Source: Hydnum rufescens UP504 (Eukaryota; Basidiomycota; Agaricomycetes; Cantharellales; Hydnaceae). Taken from it: a stretch of 64,000 nt of DNA. This document shows, one piece after another, positions 34,476 to 46,682 of this stretch. The notes beneath the pieces are model-generated. The model was not told where the DNA came from. It ran no database searches and saw only the letters and a list, made by a program, of their open reading frames with translations. A program made the translations under genes and the position numbers. Location: NCBI GenBank assembly GCA_014904985.1, contig MU128939.1, positions 86,913-150,912 of the forward strand, given 5' to 3'. Position 1 is the stretch's first letter. Each line of letters begins with the position of its first letter.

Positions 34476-35969
34476 ATTTTTCCAGAAAGGGGCGTATCGC
34501 ATTTATAGGATTGTGGGGTTTCGTTCCATCTTCAAGAATCGTGTCTTCGGTGTATTCCATGATGATGAGCAGTGAAACAACCGAAAGTCCAAGTGAGAGC
34601 GGGGATTGGGAGGTCAAGAGGGAAACGGTCGAAATCCATCGTCGTAATTTCGCCAGCAACATAACGAGGTGGATTCATGATGGTATGCGGGACGCGGAGC
34701 GACGACGTCGAGGCTGGAGCTCAGTTTTGATGGAATATATCAGGATGTGATGGCCTGCGCATGCCTGTCTGAGAAAAGGTATATATGCCTTGTGTAGAGA
34801 CTCGAAGCGGAAAATGTTTATAAGACTGCAACTATCGCCTTTGTTCACAGCCCCCCCTCTCTTCATTTTCTCTCATCCTAACATTACACTTTAAGACTCG
34901 ACGGTGGAATCTTCTACCTGGAATAATTCGTCAAAGGCGTCAGCGGGATCGTCTTGGTGGTCTGTTTCCTCTTCGTTTTCTCCCGGCCTTCATCACCTTC
35001 AACCTCCTTCATCCAACACGACTATCTGGAGCCCCGGGTTTGTACCCGCCCGGAGTGCGAGGCAATGCCAACCCACATGTTTGACTACTCCGATTCAAAC
35101 ATGAATACGTACCTTAGTGCGCGGAAGTTGACTAAAGAAGCTGGGATACAACGCAGCTAAGATCAATATCCCCGTTGGAATCGTTTGGATCCTTGAATAC
35201 ATCTGTGCCCCCGGAGTCGGAGGAACTGTCAACCCACATGCTTGGACATGCCGATCTCAACATGCAACGTACTTGGAATATTTGAACGTGACATAGCCGT
35301 CCAAGCTAACATCGATATACTCGTCCAAATCGTTGGGGCACACGAATACATCTGCACCAGCGCTCAAGCTCAATGGAATTTATAGGCCGCTCTTACTCTC
35401 GCATCTGCAAGAGGCCAGAACAGTAGAGAGGCAACTGCAGACCCCACGATAAAGGGAGGATGTTGCCTCTTCATGCTCTGCCTAGCGCGGAAGAAATCCA
35501 CGGCAGAACAGCAAGATCACGTGTAATTGGAAACCCAGAGATCCTCTGCCTTTCGTCAAGAGATCGGAGCATTTGGATGGATTGGCACGAGTGCCGCGCC
35601 CCTGCTTCCCACGAAGCATAGACTCGGGGGGGGGGGAAGTTGGAGTGGACACGGGGGCCCGGCCCTAATGCCATCCTCTTCACTCAGAAGGAAGGGTGAG
35701 ATATAGGGTCTCGCAGAATCCACTCTCCTGTGCCCTTTTCCTCTCGATGATGGTCGAGATGGAGACACTAATCGATTTTCGCTTGCGACAGTCATTAGTG
35801 AAAACGAGAACGGTTGTAAGCCAGCCCAGTATCTGCAAAGAGCTCTGAATCCCATTATTACGTGGATCGTAGAATACCGACCCATCGCTGAGAGCTACTG
35901 GCCACTCGTGACAGAGTATGACCGGCAACTTCCTCTCGTTTCGTTCAAGCCTGCTTAAGAGGTATCCCA
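34476..35969. other. Intergenic, only doubtful frames
   Basis: Two short segments look weakly coding: a plus-strand stretch near 34,450-34,580 (SARDTIRQDEFFQKGAYRIY) and a minus-strand acidic tail near 34,890-34,990 (ENEEETDHQDDPADAFDELF followed by a stop). I could not extend either into a gene. A run of nine G lies near 35,630. Confidence 0.35.
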
Positions 35970-37797
35970 ATGGCACCATTTGCCCGTAAGAACAGCAAGA
36001 GGAAACGCGATGACACTAATGTAAGGGGATACGGAAGTATAATGGGCCAAACGTTTCAGCTAAATTCAAGCGAATAAAGGAAGATGAAGAGGACTTCGTC
36101 AAAACGATCCAAGGGAAACTCGTAGGTCTTCAGGACCTCATTGGGTCTTGTCCTGGATTTGCAAGGATCTGACCGTGGTCTACAGCATCATGGCCTTAAA
36201 GAAATCAAACATGCAGCTAAAAAGGCCAAGGCCTTTGAGATTCGCCGGATAATAAAGAGATTGAAACAGCTCAAGTACGCCAAGCTAAAATTCGAGGCTT
36301 TCACCTGCGCCCTATTGAACCGTTAAAAATCCCAGGAAACAACCCGCCCAGTCCTCTGAAATACAGCGCGCAGAAGCCGAGCTAGAGCTCCTGAAAGTAA
36401 GAGTTTTGCTCTAGTAATGCGTCTACTAATGAAGACCTCTCATTTTTAGGCACTCGATCATGACCGTCTCGCTCACGCTGCTCTTTACACTAAACTACAC
36501 AAAGACCATCTTGTCAAGAATGCGCATATTTTTCAAGCTTCGTCCTCCATTCTTACTCCGCCCTCCCACGCTTCTCCAACAAAGGCGGACTCCAAAAGGT
36601 CGAGTTCTGTCGCCGATGTTTCCATTCAAATGAAACTTGAAAGTCGCGTATTGAGCTCTAAGACGCTTGCAACCGAAGTGAAGACCGTTCTGGACCACCT
36701 TCGCCACATTGTCGAACCGCTTACTCCATTATCCGGAAAGATGAATGGCACTCATGACAATGTCGGGGATGAGGATGAGGAGGCCGAGGAAGATACAGAA
36801 GACGAGAATGACGGTGATTCGGAAACGTCAAAACGTATACCTGATGCTCGCTCCGATCTCCGTGCTTCTGAAAGTGACGAAGATTCCTCTGTGTATGACG
36901 ATGACGAGTTAAAACAGGGTCACGGAGGACTAGCTCAAAGGTCTCTTGAGGCGTCACAGTCCGACAACGAAGCATCCAATGCTGACGACGCTGGGTGGGA
37001 ATCTGGATCGATCTCCCCTACATCACCACCTCCGAAACGGTTAAAACTTGGGCACAGTGCCACTCCTGGCGTGACTGGGGGGTCAACTGATGAAGACAAG
37101 GAAGACGTGCAATCCAATGATGCGTCTGATTCAGATGAAGTCTTGACCTCCTCTCGTTTTCTCCCGTCGCTTAATGTCGGCTTCACTCGCGGAGAGTCCG
37201 ACGGATCTGATTGGAGCGGGGCGGAGGACGATGCTAATGCTGGTGATGGGAAACAAAGGAAGAATAGACGAGGCCAAAGGGCACGGCAAGCGTGAGTATC
37301 TGGCTTCTTTATTGAGCATGTTTATTTTTCTTTGCTGATCCTTTCGGTTTCGCTTCCCTCAACTTTCGCTTGCATCTCTCCGGCCACATTGTTCACACCA
37401 TAGTATATGGGAAAAGAAGTATGGCAAGAATGCGAATCACATCAAACACCAGCGCGAGCAAGAACATGCTCTGGCTGAGGCTCAGGCCCTTGCAGCCCGT
37501 GCCAAGCGTGGTGGCATTGTGCGTGGGCGTGGGAGAGGGGGGGCTGTAGGAAGCGGGGTACCCAAGCATTTGGATGGGGGATGGAAAGGCGGGGCTGAGA
37601 ATGCGAAAGCCAGAATGGTGACAGGGGGTACGCCATTACCAAAAGGGGTTCCGCCGCGGACCGGAAAAGGTGGCAAGAAAGAAACAGGCACTGCACTGGG
37701 AGCTTTGCATCCCTCTTGGGAGGCAAAGAGAAAGATGAAGGAGAAGGAAAAGATCGCAATTGTCCCTGCTCAAGGAAAGAAAATCAAGTTCTCGTAG
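35970..37797 (+). CDS. BUD22: Bud-site selection protein 22 (BUD22/SRFBP1 family)
   Basis: Nucleolar protein needed for 18S rRNA maturation and small-subunit biogenesis. Exons 35970-36020, 36071-36121, 36186-36274, 36336-36396, 36450-37291 and 37404-37797 encode 495 residues. The N-terminal helical region has LHHGLKEIKHAAKKAKAFE and LDHDRLAHAALYTKLHKDHL. A long acidic, Ser/Asp-rich middle follows. The C-terminal BUD22 signature is intact: RKNRRGQRARQAIWEKKYGK, then a Gly/Arg-rich segment (RGGIVRGRGRGG), then LHPSWEAKRKMKEKEK and a final GKKIKFS. The length is normal. All junctions are canonical and in frame. It sits downstream of the DDHD gene with no obvious shared regulation. Confidence 0.92.
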
Positions 37798-38604
37798 CCT
37801 GGTGGTTGATTTTCTTCACACAGAAAGAGCGAGCCAGGAGCATTCTCCGGGTATCGCATTTCAACGTGGCATTCCCTCTGGTCCCTTTCTAATTTCTGTG
37901 AGGTGGATGCCCCTTGTGTCAGCAATGACTGACAGTACAAGAACGTACATCTGGTCGTCAGCATCATTCATCACGGGTCTGTGTGAATATCAACATAATG
38001 CATGATATGGACTTCTGTTTCCCTAAGGGGTAACTCCCGCTATATTTCTCCGATTATCGCTTTCTGGCACATGCAAAAACTGGCCAGTTCATAAATGGAG
38101 GACGATAATCAAGCTTCGGCCACTTGCGCTGGACAAAGTCATCGACGGAAAGGACCAGCGGAAGACAAATGACCTGAGAGAGGCATATCATCCTGATGGT
38201 GGTCGAGTGCGCGAAAGGCCATGAATAATGACAACCACAGTAGTAGCCACGAAGATGAGTGATTCACAGGCAGAAGAACAGACTGAAGGCTCGGGAGAAA
38301 GGCACCGGGCATCCGCTCACGCCCAGCCCCTTGAATATCGATCGGACGCATATTTGGGGCGCAGAACAGAGGGCTTTCAACCACTTGACAATGTCTGTCT
38401 ACTCAGGACATGGTTTCCTGCGATATGATAGTGGGGTGAGGCCAAATTCAACCTGGACTCGGCAAGGAGAGAAAAAACAAGCCTCCACGCACTCTAAACA
38501 CACAAAAAATCAAGACGCCCAGATAACCGTGCACATCCCCTAGAGTAAACGACATCAACGAAAGTGATGCCGAGAGCAAGGGAGATAAAATAGTATGTAC
38601 TCCT
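37798..38604. other. Intergenic, no gene seen
   Basis: Convergent 3' ends of BUD22 and the next minus-strand gene. Short frames only. Confidence 0.5.
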
Positions 38605-39665
38605 TCACAATACCACTCGGTCGAGAGTCTTACGTTCAACGGACACGCGTATTTCATCCCACAATAAAGATGACGCGTGACCTGTGATACGTTTCTTCCA
38701 TCTGTTCTGTATTCGTTGGAGGATACTGGCAGGATCGAGTTCCGCAACCTGACCATTGAGCACCGCTGGGCACGAAAACTGAATGATCGGCTGTGAACGA
38801 AATGCAGTTGGACTAGAATGAGGTCATACAAGAAAAGTCAATTCTAAGACTGGTGACATAGAAGGGGGGGGGGGCAATCATACTTGTACTTGTTCTGATT
38901 TGGGCCTGAACGGCGTACAAGAGTCGCACGGAATACACTCAGAGGCACGCCACAGAGAAAACCCCCGTCTACGGTTGTCCCAGAAGTGTCCATTGATGGG
39001 ATATATGACACAGGATATTCCAACAAGTATCCAGTGAGAGGGACCATCACTTCGAGCGATGTGGAAGGCAGGATAAGATGGGTAGGTAGTGGTCCGTGAA
39101 ATTCTGTGACATGTCGCGATATATGGTCGAGTAGTATCGGTACACCTTGTGGAGGAGTTGCAACGCGGACTGGTTCGGAAATTTGGACATAGGTAGTCCA
39201 GGGAGCTGAGGACTCCCCACGATTCTTCCTGAACACAGTCGCATTCAAAATAAACGATTGTAAAGATGAAGGTTCATATATTAAAAAGACATCCTGAAAG
39301 AGGGAAGATGCCTGGAGAATTCAAGTCCCTTGAGTACGAAACCACCCCGGTGGACGAGAAATCACACATTCCGCAAACTAGATATCACCAGATCCAGATG
39401 ATTCGCATCCAGCGTCAAACCTTCGATGAGGCATGCTTGTCTAGAGGTTGGAGAGGCGTGGACCTCCAGATGAATGAAGATGACATCCGGGGCGACCCAA
39501 GTAATGATGTACATACCGTATTCGGACTGCTACCATATAGATATCTACAGAGAGTGTATGTATCGTCCGGCCACTGACTCTAGAGCGGGACTGGAGAGAT
39601 AGACCAGCGAAAGTGTTCAAAAGGACTTGGGCGATGAACGCAGGATCTGCACTCCTTGGATCCAT
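38605..39665 (-). CDS. DUF4504-like protein (C1orf74 family, tentative)
   Basis: Begins at ATG 39665 (MDPRSADPAFIAQVLL) and ends at TGA 38605. Reliable segments: the exon at 39245-38880 (ATVFRKNRGESSAPWTTYVQ, then LEVMVPLTGYLLEYPVSYIP, then GGFLCGVPLSVFRATLV) and the last exon (TAFRSQPIIQFSCPAVLNGQ, then RVSVERKTLDRVVL-stop), joined by an intron that contains a run of ten C on this strand. The pattern 'LGYPVxYxP ... GVPLxVxxxxL ... TLDRVxL' is how I remember DUF4504 proteins, a conserved family of unknown function. Intron positions between 39,600 and 39,250 are unresolved, so the protein length is uncertain (about 200-260 residues). No signal peptide or membrane span. Confidence 0.55.
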
Positions 39666-39790
39666 CTGTCACGGAGGCTGTCACAGAGTCACAACAATGC
39701 ATTCTGGTTGTCTATCGTACGACCTTCGCGTTACACAAGCGAATACATGGAAAACAGCAAAAGCTCAAACCAGTGAGGGATGGGGTTAAT

Positions 39791-42700
39791 TCATGGAGAC
39801 GCCGCCATATAATAATTGAAATTGTAAGCTGAGGGATTGGTGATGTAGGTGAATCCGCTAGGGGAGAATGTGAGAATTGTATTACCGCCACTGTCGAAGA
39901 GCACAGCGGTGGGCGATCCAGGACTCAATGCAAGCTTTATTTTGTTTACCCCGGCATTTATGTCCGTCGTGCTGCTTGACGAGCCTATGGAAAGCCGCAA
40001 TGACCCGGGCCCTGTGGCGAATACAACCGCATAAAGGTAATCGTCGGTCTGGACAAAAATTTACGACAAGCCGAGTCAGCCAATGGCCCCGAGTAGAAAG
40101 ATAGGAAACCATTGCCCACCCATTGCCAGTTGCTGGGTTTCCCGATGGGATCGTTGATGGTGAGATCTCTCGAGTGTGGTCTCGAAGAGAGGAAGATCCG
40201 GTTTTTGGTAATCGTTGGATACACTCCAGTTCTCCATGCATCCGCATAGTATTTGGTCATGATATTCCATCCTGAAAACCGAGCTTCGTCAAGAGAGGGA
40301 ATAATTTAGATGGTCATGAGGAATAACGCCCACCCTGATGATCAAAGCCATTCACCCAGGCCTGGGAATTGGGTTGATCTGCCCCAATAGGCCCTATGTA
40401 GTGGCTTTCGCCATAATCTGAGGCACGCCCATAATGAGCGCCTAGAGAACCAATATAATGAAAGCAATGTTACACACCATTCCAAGTGATGATCTATGGA
40501 AAGGTAACTTGTATCATTAGGTCTGTAACAAACCCCACATTCCAAACAGCACGGACCTCGACCATATCGATTTGTGCTCGCTTCTCTATCAACAATTCCC
40601 AGCGGGTGTTATATAACCAATCATCGCTGGGGAAGAAAGATCATCGGTTAGACTTCGACACACTGCGCGCAACATCGGACTCTCACCTTCGGTATATCCA
40701 ATTTTTGTTGTACGTATTGACGCCATAATGCTAGATGACGGAAACGATTGAGTGAATATCATTAAGATGAATGCCATCATTGCTTACAGTGAAAAACACA
40801 GGCGACACGGCGGCGATACGGTATCTACCCCCAATGGCACTGATAAACGTTTGATCACTTGAGAAATCGATATCAGAATCGCTCTATATGGGATACGATG
40901 AGAGATGACTCTTATGTTCGAGATGTGAACCATCATACTCACCATTGGCCATCCCCCATTCCACTATGAACACAAGAATCAGTGAAAAGCTCGAGGGATC
41001 CCAACGATACTTCTCACATTGAATTCACCATCCATTACAGGAGTCGAAGCGAACGAAGAAGTCCCTGAAAAGAACGAAGGGATGAATGCAACCTAAGGTA
41101 CGTGTATTCAAGCGTGAAATGAGATTTACAGTCCACCGCAAAGTGCGCAAGAGACTGACCGGCTGTGGAGCCGTGGTCTTGATGGCATAATTCCAACCTG
41201 AATTGATATCGCCTTGACCAAATGTGCAATCTTGCCCAGAGAATGATGAAACAATTAGTTTTCCTTGGTAGTACAGCTGGTTCGGATGGTTCGCGTAGGT
41301 GCTAATGTATTGTCGCAAAACTGTCGCATCGCCCGGCGATGCGCAAGGAAGTGATCTAGATGGTCAGAGATTTCAGTTGGGGCCTACCATTCGCATGGAT
41401 GCTAATGGTTATTATCAGACTGACGTCATATCAAACGACAAGAAGAGCTTGAAGGATGTCCCTGCTGCTGCAGCATAAGCATCAGACACCCTGCTTAGGG
41501 CCCACGAATCGGCTCCAACATTGAGAGCAAACCCATCGCTAGAGGAAATGGCTAAGATACAGGAAGGGATTCAGGTGCAGAGGAGGGCTCACATTCCTCC
41601 AGACATGGCAGCAGCGATATTAGTAGACCACGTAGATTGGATGTAGGACTACCCAGATCTTGTTATTCAGCTGACGAGTGAAATCACAGACAGAATACAA
41701 CCCACATAGGCGTTTCCAACCATGAAGCTGAACCAAGGGACCGTGATTAGGGTATATAGTCAATACAAAGATGCTCGGGACTCACTGGGCCACAACGACC
41801 TTTCCTGAAGCGGGAGCCGTTGGCATCGGTTTCATCGGTGTCGTCGAAGATGAGTTATAAATGAATATACGATTAGAATCCCCACATGTCTGCACCGGAG
41901 ATCCTGAGCAGGCCATTGAACAATCGCTAGATGCCGCCACTTGGCCAGAAAACGCCGACGGCGTGGCCGTGATCGAGTTCGCACAGAAGCACTGCTGGCC
42001 GTACTCGACACCTGCCAAGGAATATCCGAGACTCACACAGTTTGCGATACATGAGTTCGGAGTATTTGTGGAGGATGAGTTAGAGAAGGAAGCCAAAGCT
42101 CTATTTGATACCGCGTCGGTGTAACATCCAAGGGCACTAGAGAAAACGGAGAGGTAGCATGTCGATTGTATTTACGAAACGTCGAAGAGGGGGAACTGAC
42201 CTCCATCCGGATGGCAGGGCTGATGCGGAAGTGTAGATCATAATTCGATTTCCAGCACCACATGTTTGAGTTGAGTCCCCCGAACACGGCATAGAGCAAT
42301 CTCCAGATGAAGTGGATTGACCAGTGGATGAGGAGACGACCATCGTATTGGAGCAATAACATTCAGCTCCTGAGAAATCAAAATTTCAGGGGTGAGTAAA
42401 CGTGTTACGATCTGGAAAACTCCAGGGACGCAAAGAAGGGATATCCGACCATATTCGACACCGCCGTAAGCATACCCCCGGGTCTGACAAGCATTGAGAC
42501 ACGATTGAGGAGTGTTAGTTGATGTCGAACTCGAATATCCGACAAGAGTCCGAGCTGAAACTGAGTCGGAGAAACATCCTTTGACGCTAAAGGACGTAGA
42601 ATCGATCGATTTCTCAGAGTCAGCCACTCTGCGAGGGCACTCCGGGAAATATATAGGGAGTATGACTTACTTCCACCCAGATGGAGGCGACGGGAGAGAT

Positions 42701-43307
42701 CGCAAACCCGGCGGGGAAGTGGTGGTCGATCCGTAGGTATAGATCATTATTCGGTTTCCGCCACCACATGTTTGAGTTGAATCACCCGAACATGGCATCG
42801 AGCAATCTCCAGGGGGTTCCGGTTGCCCCGTGGAAGAGCTGATGACCATCGTATTGGAACAATAGCACTCTAGTGCTAAGAATTAAGAGAAACGCGCTGG
42901 TGAATGAACTTGCAATGGTATTGGCAAGGGAAATCATATCCAACCATATTCCACGCCTCCATAAATATAGCCCTGGCCTTGGCACGTATTAAGACATGAT
43001 TGAGGAGTGTTAGTTGGTGTCGAACTTGAGTATCCAACCAGTGTCCGAACAGAAACTGAATCGGTGAAGCATCCTTTAGTGCTGAGTTTTCTCGCAGTGA
43101 GCCATTCTGGAATACTTTCCCAAAGCGTGAGAGATGGAGAGATGCATACCTCCATCCTGATGGAAGAGATGGCGCGCGGCCAATGAGTTTTGAGTGTCTT
43201 GCCTTTTTGTTCAAGGTCTCGGGATAAGATAAAGCGAGAGAGGATGAAGCGAGAGCAAATGATTGTACGAGGGTTAAGATAGCGATTGCACCCAAAATAA
43301 AGCGCAT
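39791..43307 (-). CDS. Secreted GH71 alpha-1,3-glucanase with three WSC domains
   Basis: Extracellular endo-1,3-alpha-glucanase (mutanase, EC 3.2.1.59 type) acting on alpha-1,3-glucan of fungal cell walls. Starts at ATG 43307 with a signal peptide (MRFILGAIAILTLVQSFALA). Three WSC carbohydrate-binding domains follow, at about 43,130-42,720, 42,590-42,210 and 42,110-41,830; each has the Y/CF.D...RTL, SCLN.C...GY.YGGVEYG, ECYC-like, DCSM.CSG and CGG.NR IMIY landmarks and is split by an intron. The GH71 catalytic region runs from about 41,700: FALNVGADSW, FLSFDMTSLP, GQDCTFGQGDINSGWNY, ADDFNWNGGW-like GEFNWNGGWPM, then VRTWNDYGESHYIGPIG and WVNGFDHQGW. A C-terminal beta domain ends YNFNYYMAASP. 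GH71 enzymes usually carry C-terminal binding modules, so an N-terminal triple WSC is noteworthy. Intron count is high, and exact junctions were not all fixed. Confidence 0.87.
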
Positions 43308-44284
43308 TTTCGCGTTCCTTAGACGTGAAATAAAGACAAAATGAGTGGAAGGGGGAAGGGGCACTTGAGGCGAAATGCTGGGGTGCAGTGAAGGCAAAAA
43401 CAGGCTGAAATGAACGAAAATTTAGAGGCATATAAATAATTACTGGCTCTTAAGATTCCAAATCAAGACGGCGAATGTGAGGGTATGTCTCGGAGAAAGC
43501 ATAAAGGTAAAATAGAGGATGATGTTGCCTCTGAGAACGGTTCCGGATCATGGGCGAGAAAGGATCGAGGAGCCGTGCGTCCGTCTTGGACGCCAACAAC
43601 TCAACACCCCCTACAGATCGCTTCGTGGCCCACCTCACCTATGTTGCAAGAGCAGAGATCGAGGTACAACGTAAATAACCGAATATATTGTATCCTTGGA
43701 AACAGGGCACCTAATTTAAATATTCAGAACGGAGATTCGTATCCTTGGTGCCTTGGGCGCGCTTCAGATACCTATGAGCCGAATAACTTGAAAATCATCA
43801 GCAGAAGTGGACAAATTGGGCCTTATCTTTGTGCACAGCGCCTACGTGAGATCTAACAATGCACCACATCACAACCAGAGAAAATAGCTATATATAACGG
43901 TAGCAATTCGGTCATATTTCGCTGGCGGGTTGCTAGGCGGCGAGGACAGTGGGGCGTGATGGAGGAAGGCAATTAGGGCCTGGGGTGATACGCGTGATGC
44001 TTCCGTCCAGATGATCATACGCCTTCGCGACGGTCAGAAATTGTCGGTGTCACAGATCCCGGGCCACCCCATTGCACTGCATTAGACTTCAGCTCCCAAA
44101 GTTGCTCGTACATGCCAAGACTCACTCTGTCCTCTATAGCACTTCCACAAAACCACAGCAGAACACGAGTCTCGGCTAGTGGCGCAGGAATCGGTCATAT
44201 AGCTCAACAAAGGCACAGACATCCATATTGGGCGCTAACAAGATGGCTGGTTCCCTAATCCAAAAAAATGAACAGGGCCGGGAT
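43308..44284. other. Intergenic, promoter side of the glucanase gene
   Basis: A plus-strand ATG frame at 43485-43856 (123 residues, basic start MSRRKHKGK) has no recognisable feature and is probably chance. Nothing else stands out. Confidence 0.4.
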
Positions 44285-45283
44285 TCATACCCGGAGAACT
44301 GCGGCAGGAGGTATGTTTATCGGAGAACGACGCTCAAGTGTCGCGAGGGCATCCTCCAGCACTCCGGCCCTTCGGGCGGAATCCACAACATCATCCTCTA
44401 AAATAGCCCTGTCATCTCTATCGTTGTGATCATCCCTCTCACCACGACCCGGACTAATACGACTGGTGTAGCTAGCAGGCCGTTCCTGGGGATAATGCTG
44501 GAGCAATGTGCTCATCAACAGTATGCTACCCCGTGTATTACCATACTCTGGAGGGGGAGCCGGAGCTATATAATGGTCTTCCACGTCGCCAGTCCCGCGA
44601 TATCCAAGGGCATTCACATACGTTGGTAAATTTGGTCGATTCCACGGAACGAATCCAACTTCTGGCGGGGCGCCAGCATCAGGACCCGAGCCCAAATCGG
44701 AACGGTGCAAAAAACGATAGCGCTCAGCACGCACAATAAAAATTGCACGTTCGAGGAGGATGCCGAGGAGTAGAGTGGTTACCCCAAATCCAATGTGGAT
44801 GAATAGGACCGGTGTATTCAAGCCACTGAACATGGAAGCTCCATTCTGCTCATCTCTGCCACCGGGAGCCTTGATTATAATGATAGTTAATGCCCATGCA
44901 ATGATTGCCCCAATCTGTGCGACCGCGATAAAGAGTAGTCGAAGAAGGGTGGACAAACGGATCCCATATATTACTGGCACTGGGGAATTGGGCGATTGAC
45001 CACGGAACAATTTTACAATAGAGAATGCATTGGTTTTTTGGGAACGAGCAGGGGACGTATAAGATGACATTGGGGGAGATGCTGTGGATGTGGATGCGTC
45101 AGGTATAGGAAGATGAGATGAACTCTCCGCTGGATGCGGGCGAAGGACCGTATCGTCCTCGTCATTAGCATCGGAGGATTGGGAAGGGGTAGCAGTGGTA
45201 GAAACGTTGCGCGAATATCCCAATTCACCCGGTTTTCGAGGCAATGGTTCTTCCCGGGTGGATGAAGATTCGTTCGAAGACAT
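44285..45283 (-). CDS. Uncharacterised two-helix membrane protein
   Basis: A 332-residue, apparently intronless protein from ATG 45283 (MSSNESSSTREEPLPRKPGE). The first 110 residues are Ser/Thr/Pro-rich and likely disordered. Two membrane spans follow: LLRLLFIAVAQIGAIIAW near residue 120 and VLFIHIGFGVTTLLLGILL near residue 165, separated by a short hydrophilic loop. A cytoplasmic-type tail contains PPPEVGFVPWNRPNLPTYVN and APAPPPEYGN (a PPxY motif that could bind WW domains of ubiquitin ligases), then an acidic helix. The arrangement is common in unnamed basidiomycete proteins, and I cannot assign a function. The non-ATG extension to 45289 is unlikely. Confidence 0.7.
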   Translation of the reverse strand: MSSNESSSTREEPLPRKPGELGYSRNVSTTATPSQSSDANDEDDTVLRPHPAESSSHLPIPDASTSTASPPMSSYTSPARSQKTNAFSIVKLFRGQSPNSPVPVIYGIRLSTLLRLLFIAVAQIGAIIAWALTIIIIKAPGGRDEQNGASMFSGLNTPVLFIHIGFGVTTLLLGILLERAIFIVRAERYRFLHRSDLGSGPDAGAPPEVGFVPWNRPNLPTYVNALGYRGTGDVEDHYIAPAPPPEYGNTRGSILLMSTLLQHYPQERPASYTSRISPGRGERDDHNDRDDRAILEDDVVDSARRAGVLEDALATLERRSPINIPPAAVLRV

Positions 45284-45789
45284 GGGCACGGTTGGGTACC
45301 AAGGAACGAGGTTTGCAACTCAAGGAATAATCTGTTGGAGAAGTAAAGGAATGCACCTGAAAGTGTAGTGACGATGAGAAAGGCCAAAGTACTGGAACTA
45401 CGCGCATGCCCGACCAGAACACCATACCTGGCACCCGAGCGTAATTATTGAGTCAAAGTCGAAATACAAAGAGGGACGACGAAGGCAAAAGGAAATAAAC
45501 GATGTTAGACGTCGAGTCCTTGAGATGGTCAGAAACGGCGACGAGCTGCTTCCCGAACGTTGCCAGACGATCAAGAAATCGGTCGGGCCGTGCCGTCATA
45601 TTCCAACATTAATTGCTTCCGAACATTGGACGCTGTAATATTCGTCAGATCTACTTCCAAACACAACTCTGCTGGATGCCACTGGTTGTCATGTTTTATG
45701 ATGTGCCAATATATCATGCTTATTATGGCTTATTATGCAATTAGAGGACAGAGGCTGCTGCATCTCGTTTCATAGCTACACCTAATTTA
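45284..45789. other. Intergenic, left of the tandem duplication
   Basis: No gene or repeat recognised up to the first copy of the unit boundary near 45,790. Confidence 0.4.
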
Positions 45790-46114
45790 ACACGGGCACT
45801 GGAAACTATAATATTCGTATGACCAAAATTCTATTTATCAAATGTCTGATCCTAGCGCAAAAACTCCATCAAAAATCACAGAACGTTTCTCAGGAATTAT
45901 CTGAAAGAACACACGTCTGTTCGAAGTATGGCCCCCTGCAGACCTGCAATTGCTCTGCTGGTTCGATTCATGCACTCTCCCTCCTAGTTCACCAGCAAAA
46001 CGTTGGATTTTCATGTCCCCTTAGCCAAGTTCCCACAAGTTCCCTCGCTGTCTAGTAGTCACCCCAGACTAATGAGCAATGACGAGGGGAAAAGCTAGGT
46101 AATCATGACGGTCT

Positions 46115-46640
46115 TCAGTGTGGATGGACATATACACAGAGATCTAGAAAAAAGTCCCCCCACGAGGCTGGAGTACGCACCCAAAAAAACCGCAGTCGTC
46201 CACTTCGCGCTTTCGGTAACTTCCTGTGGCCGCGGGGGGCCACAAGCCGCTGCGTTGGAATAACACAGACCATGGAGTGTGTTTCAGGTCTTGCAATGGT
46301 TCGTCCTTCCACCAACACGAGTTCCAAGCCTTTTGTCTCTGCCACCATCGAACATGAAGTCTCACAATATTTCCTATACTATCGATTTACGATGAACAGC
46401 CACGGAGGAGTGGTCAGAGGATGAAAGGCGAGAACAACACGATGCCTCCAAAGAGCAAGTCCGGATAGACAATTCGTTCCAAAAGAGGGACGAGGAAAAG
46501 GTGTGAAATGGAAGTGCATACAACACATTTACCCAGAGTAGTAACATTGTCCATACCAAAGATTGCAATTGGTGGAAAAGGAAATGAGCGCGGTCCAAGG
46601 AAAGATGGTGCAAAAATCGCGAAAAAGGTCGGAATACTGT
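46115..46640 (-). other. Possible short spliced transcript downstream of oxidase 1
   Basis: On the minus strand a TATATAAA box (about 46,652) precedes ATG 46558 (MDNVTTLG) and a GTAAATG donor. Further down, a frame starting MVAETKGLELVLVEGR is open here and in unit 2 (MAVETKGLEL). It may be a small gene or part of a longer non-coding transcript. The evidence is only co-conservation between the two units, which are recent duplicates. Confidence 0.25.
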
Positions 46641-46682
46641 GTCCATTTATATAGTCCCCTTCAATTCGTTCGAAGTATATCA

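Noticed and set aside
35471..35979. Overlapping minus-strand frames of 70-109 residues
   Set aside because: Composition is not protein-like, frames overlap each other, and a homopolymer run of G crosses one of them.
44262..44300. tRNA-like T arm (CCGGG-TATGAAT-CCCGG) followed by a T run on the minus strand
   Set aside because: The loop lacks the TTC consensus, no complementary 5' acceptor half or anticodon arm lies upstream, and it overlaps the stop codon of the membrane-protein gene.
14430..45300. A biosynthetic gene cluster built around the acyl-CoA ligase
   Set aside because: No polyketide synthase, terpene synthase, NRPS, P450 or dedicated transporter is present, and most neighbours are housekeeping genes.
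45819..46055. Short plus-strand frame repeated at 52809-53117
   Set aside because: It lies in the boundary block of the duplication; similarity between copies is explained by recent duplication and the frame is not maintained in the third copy.
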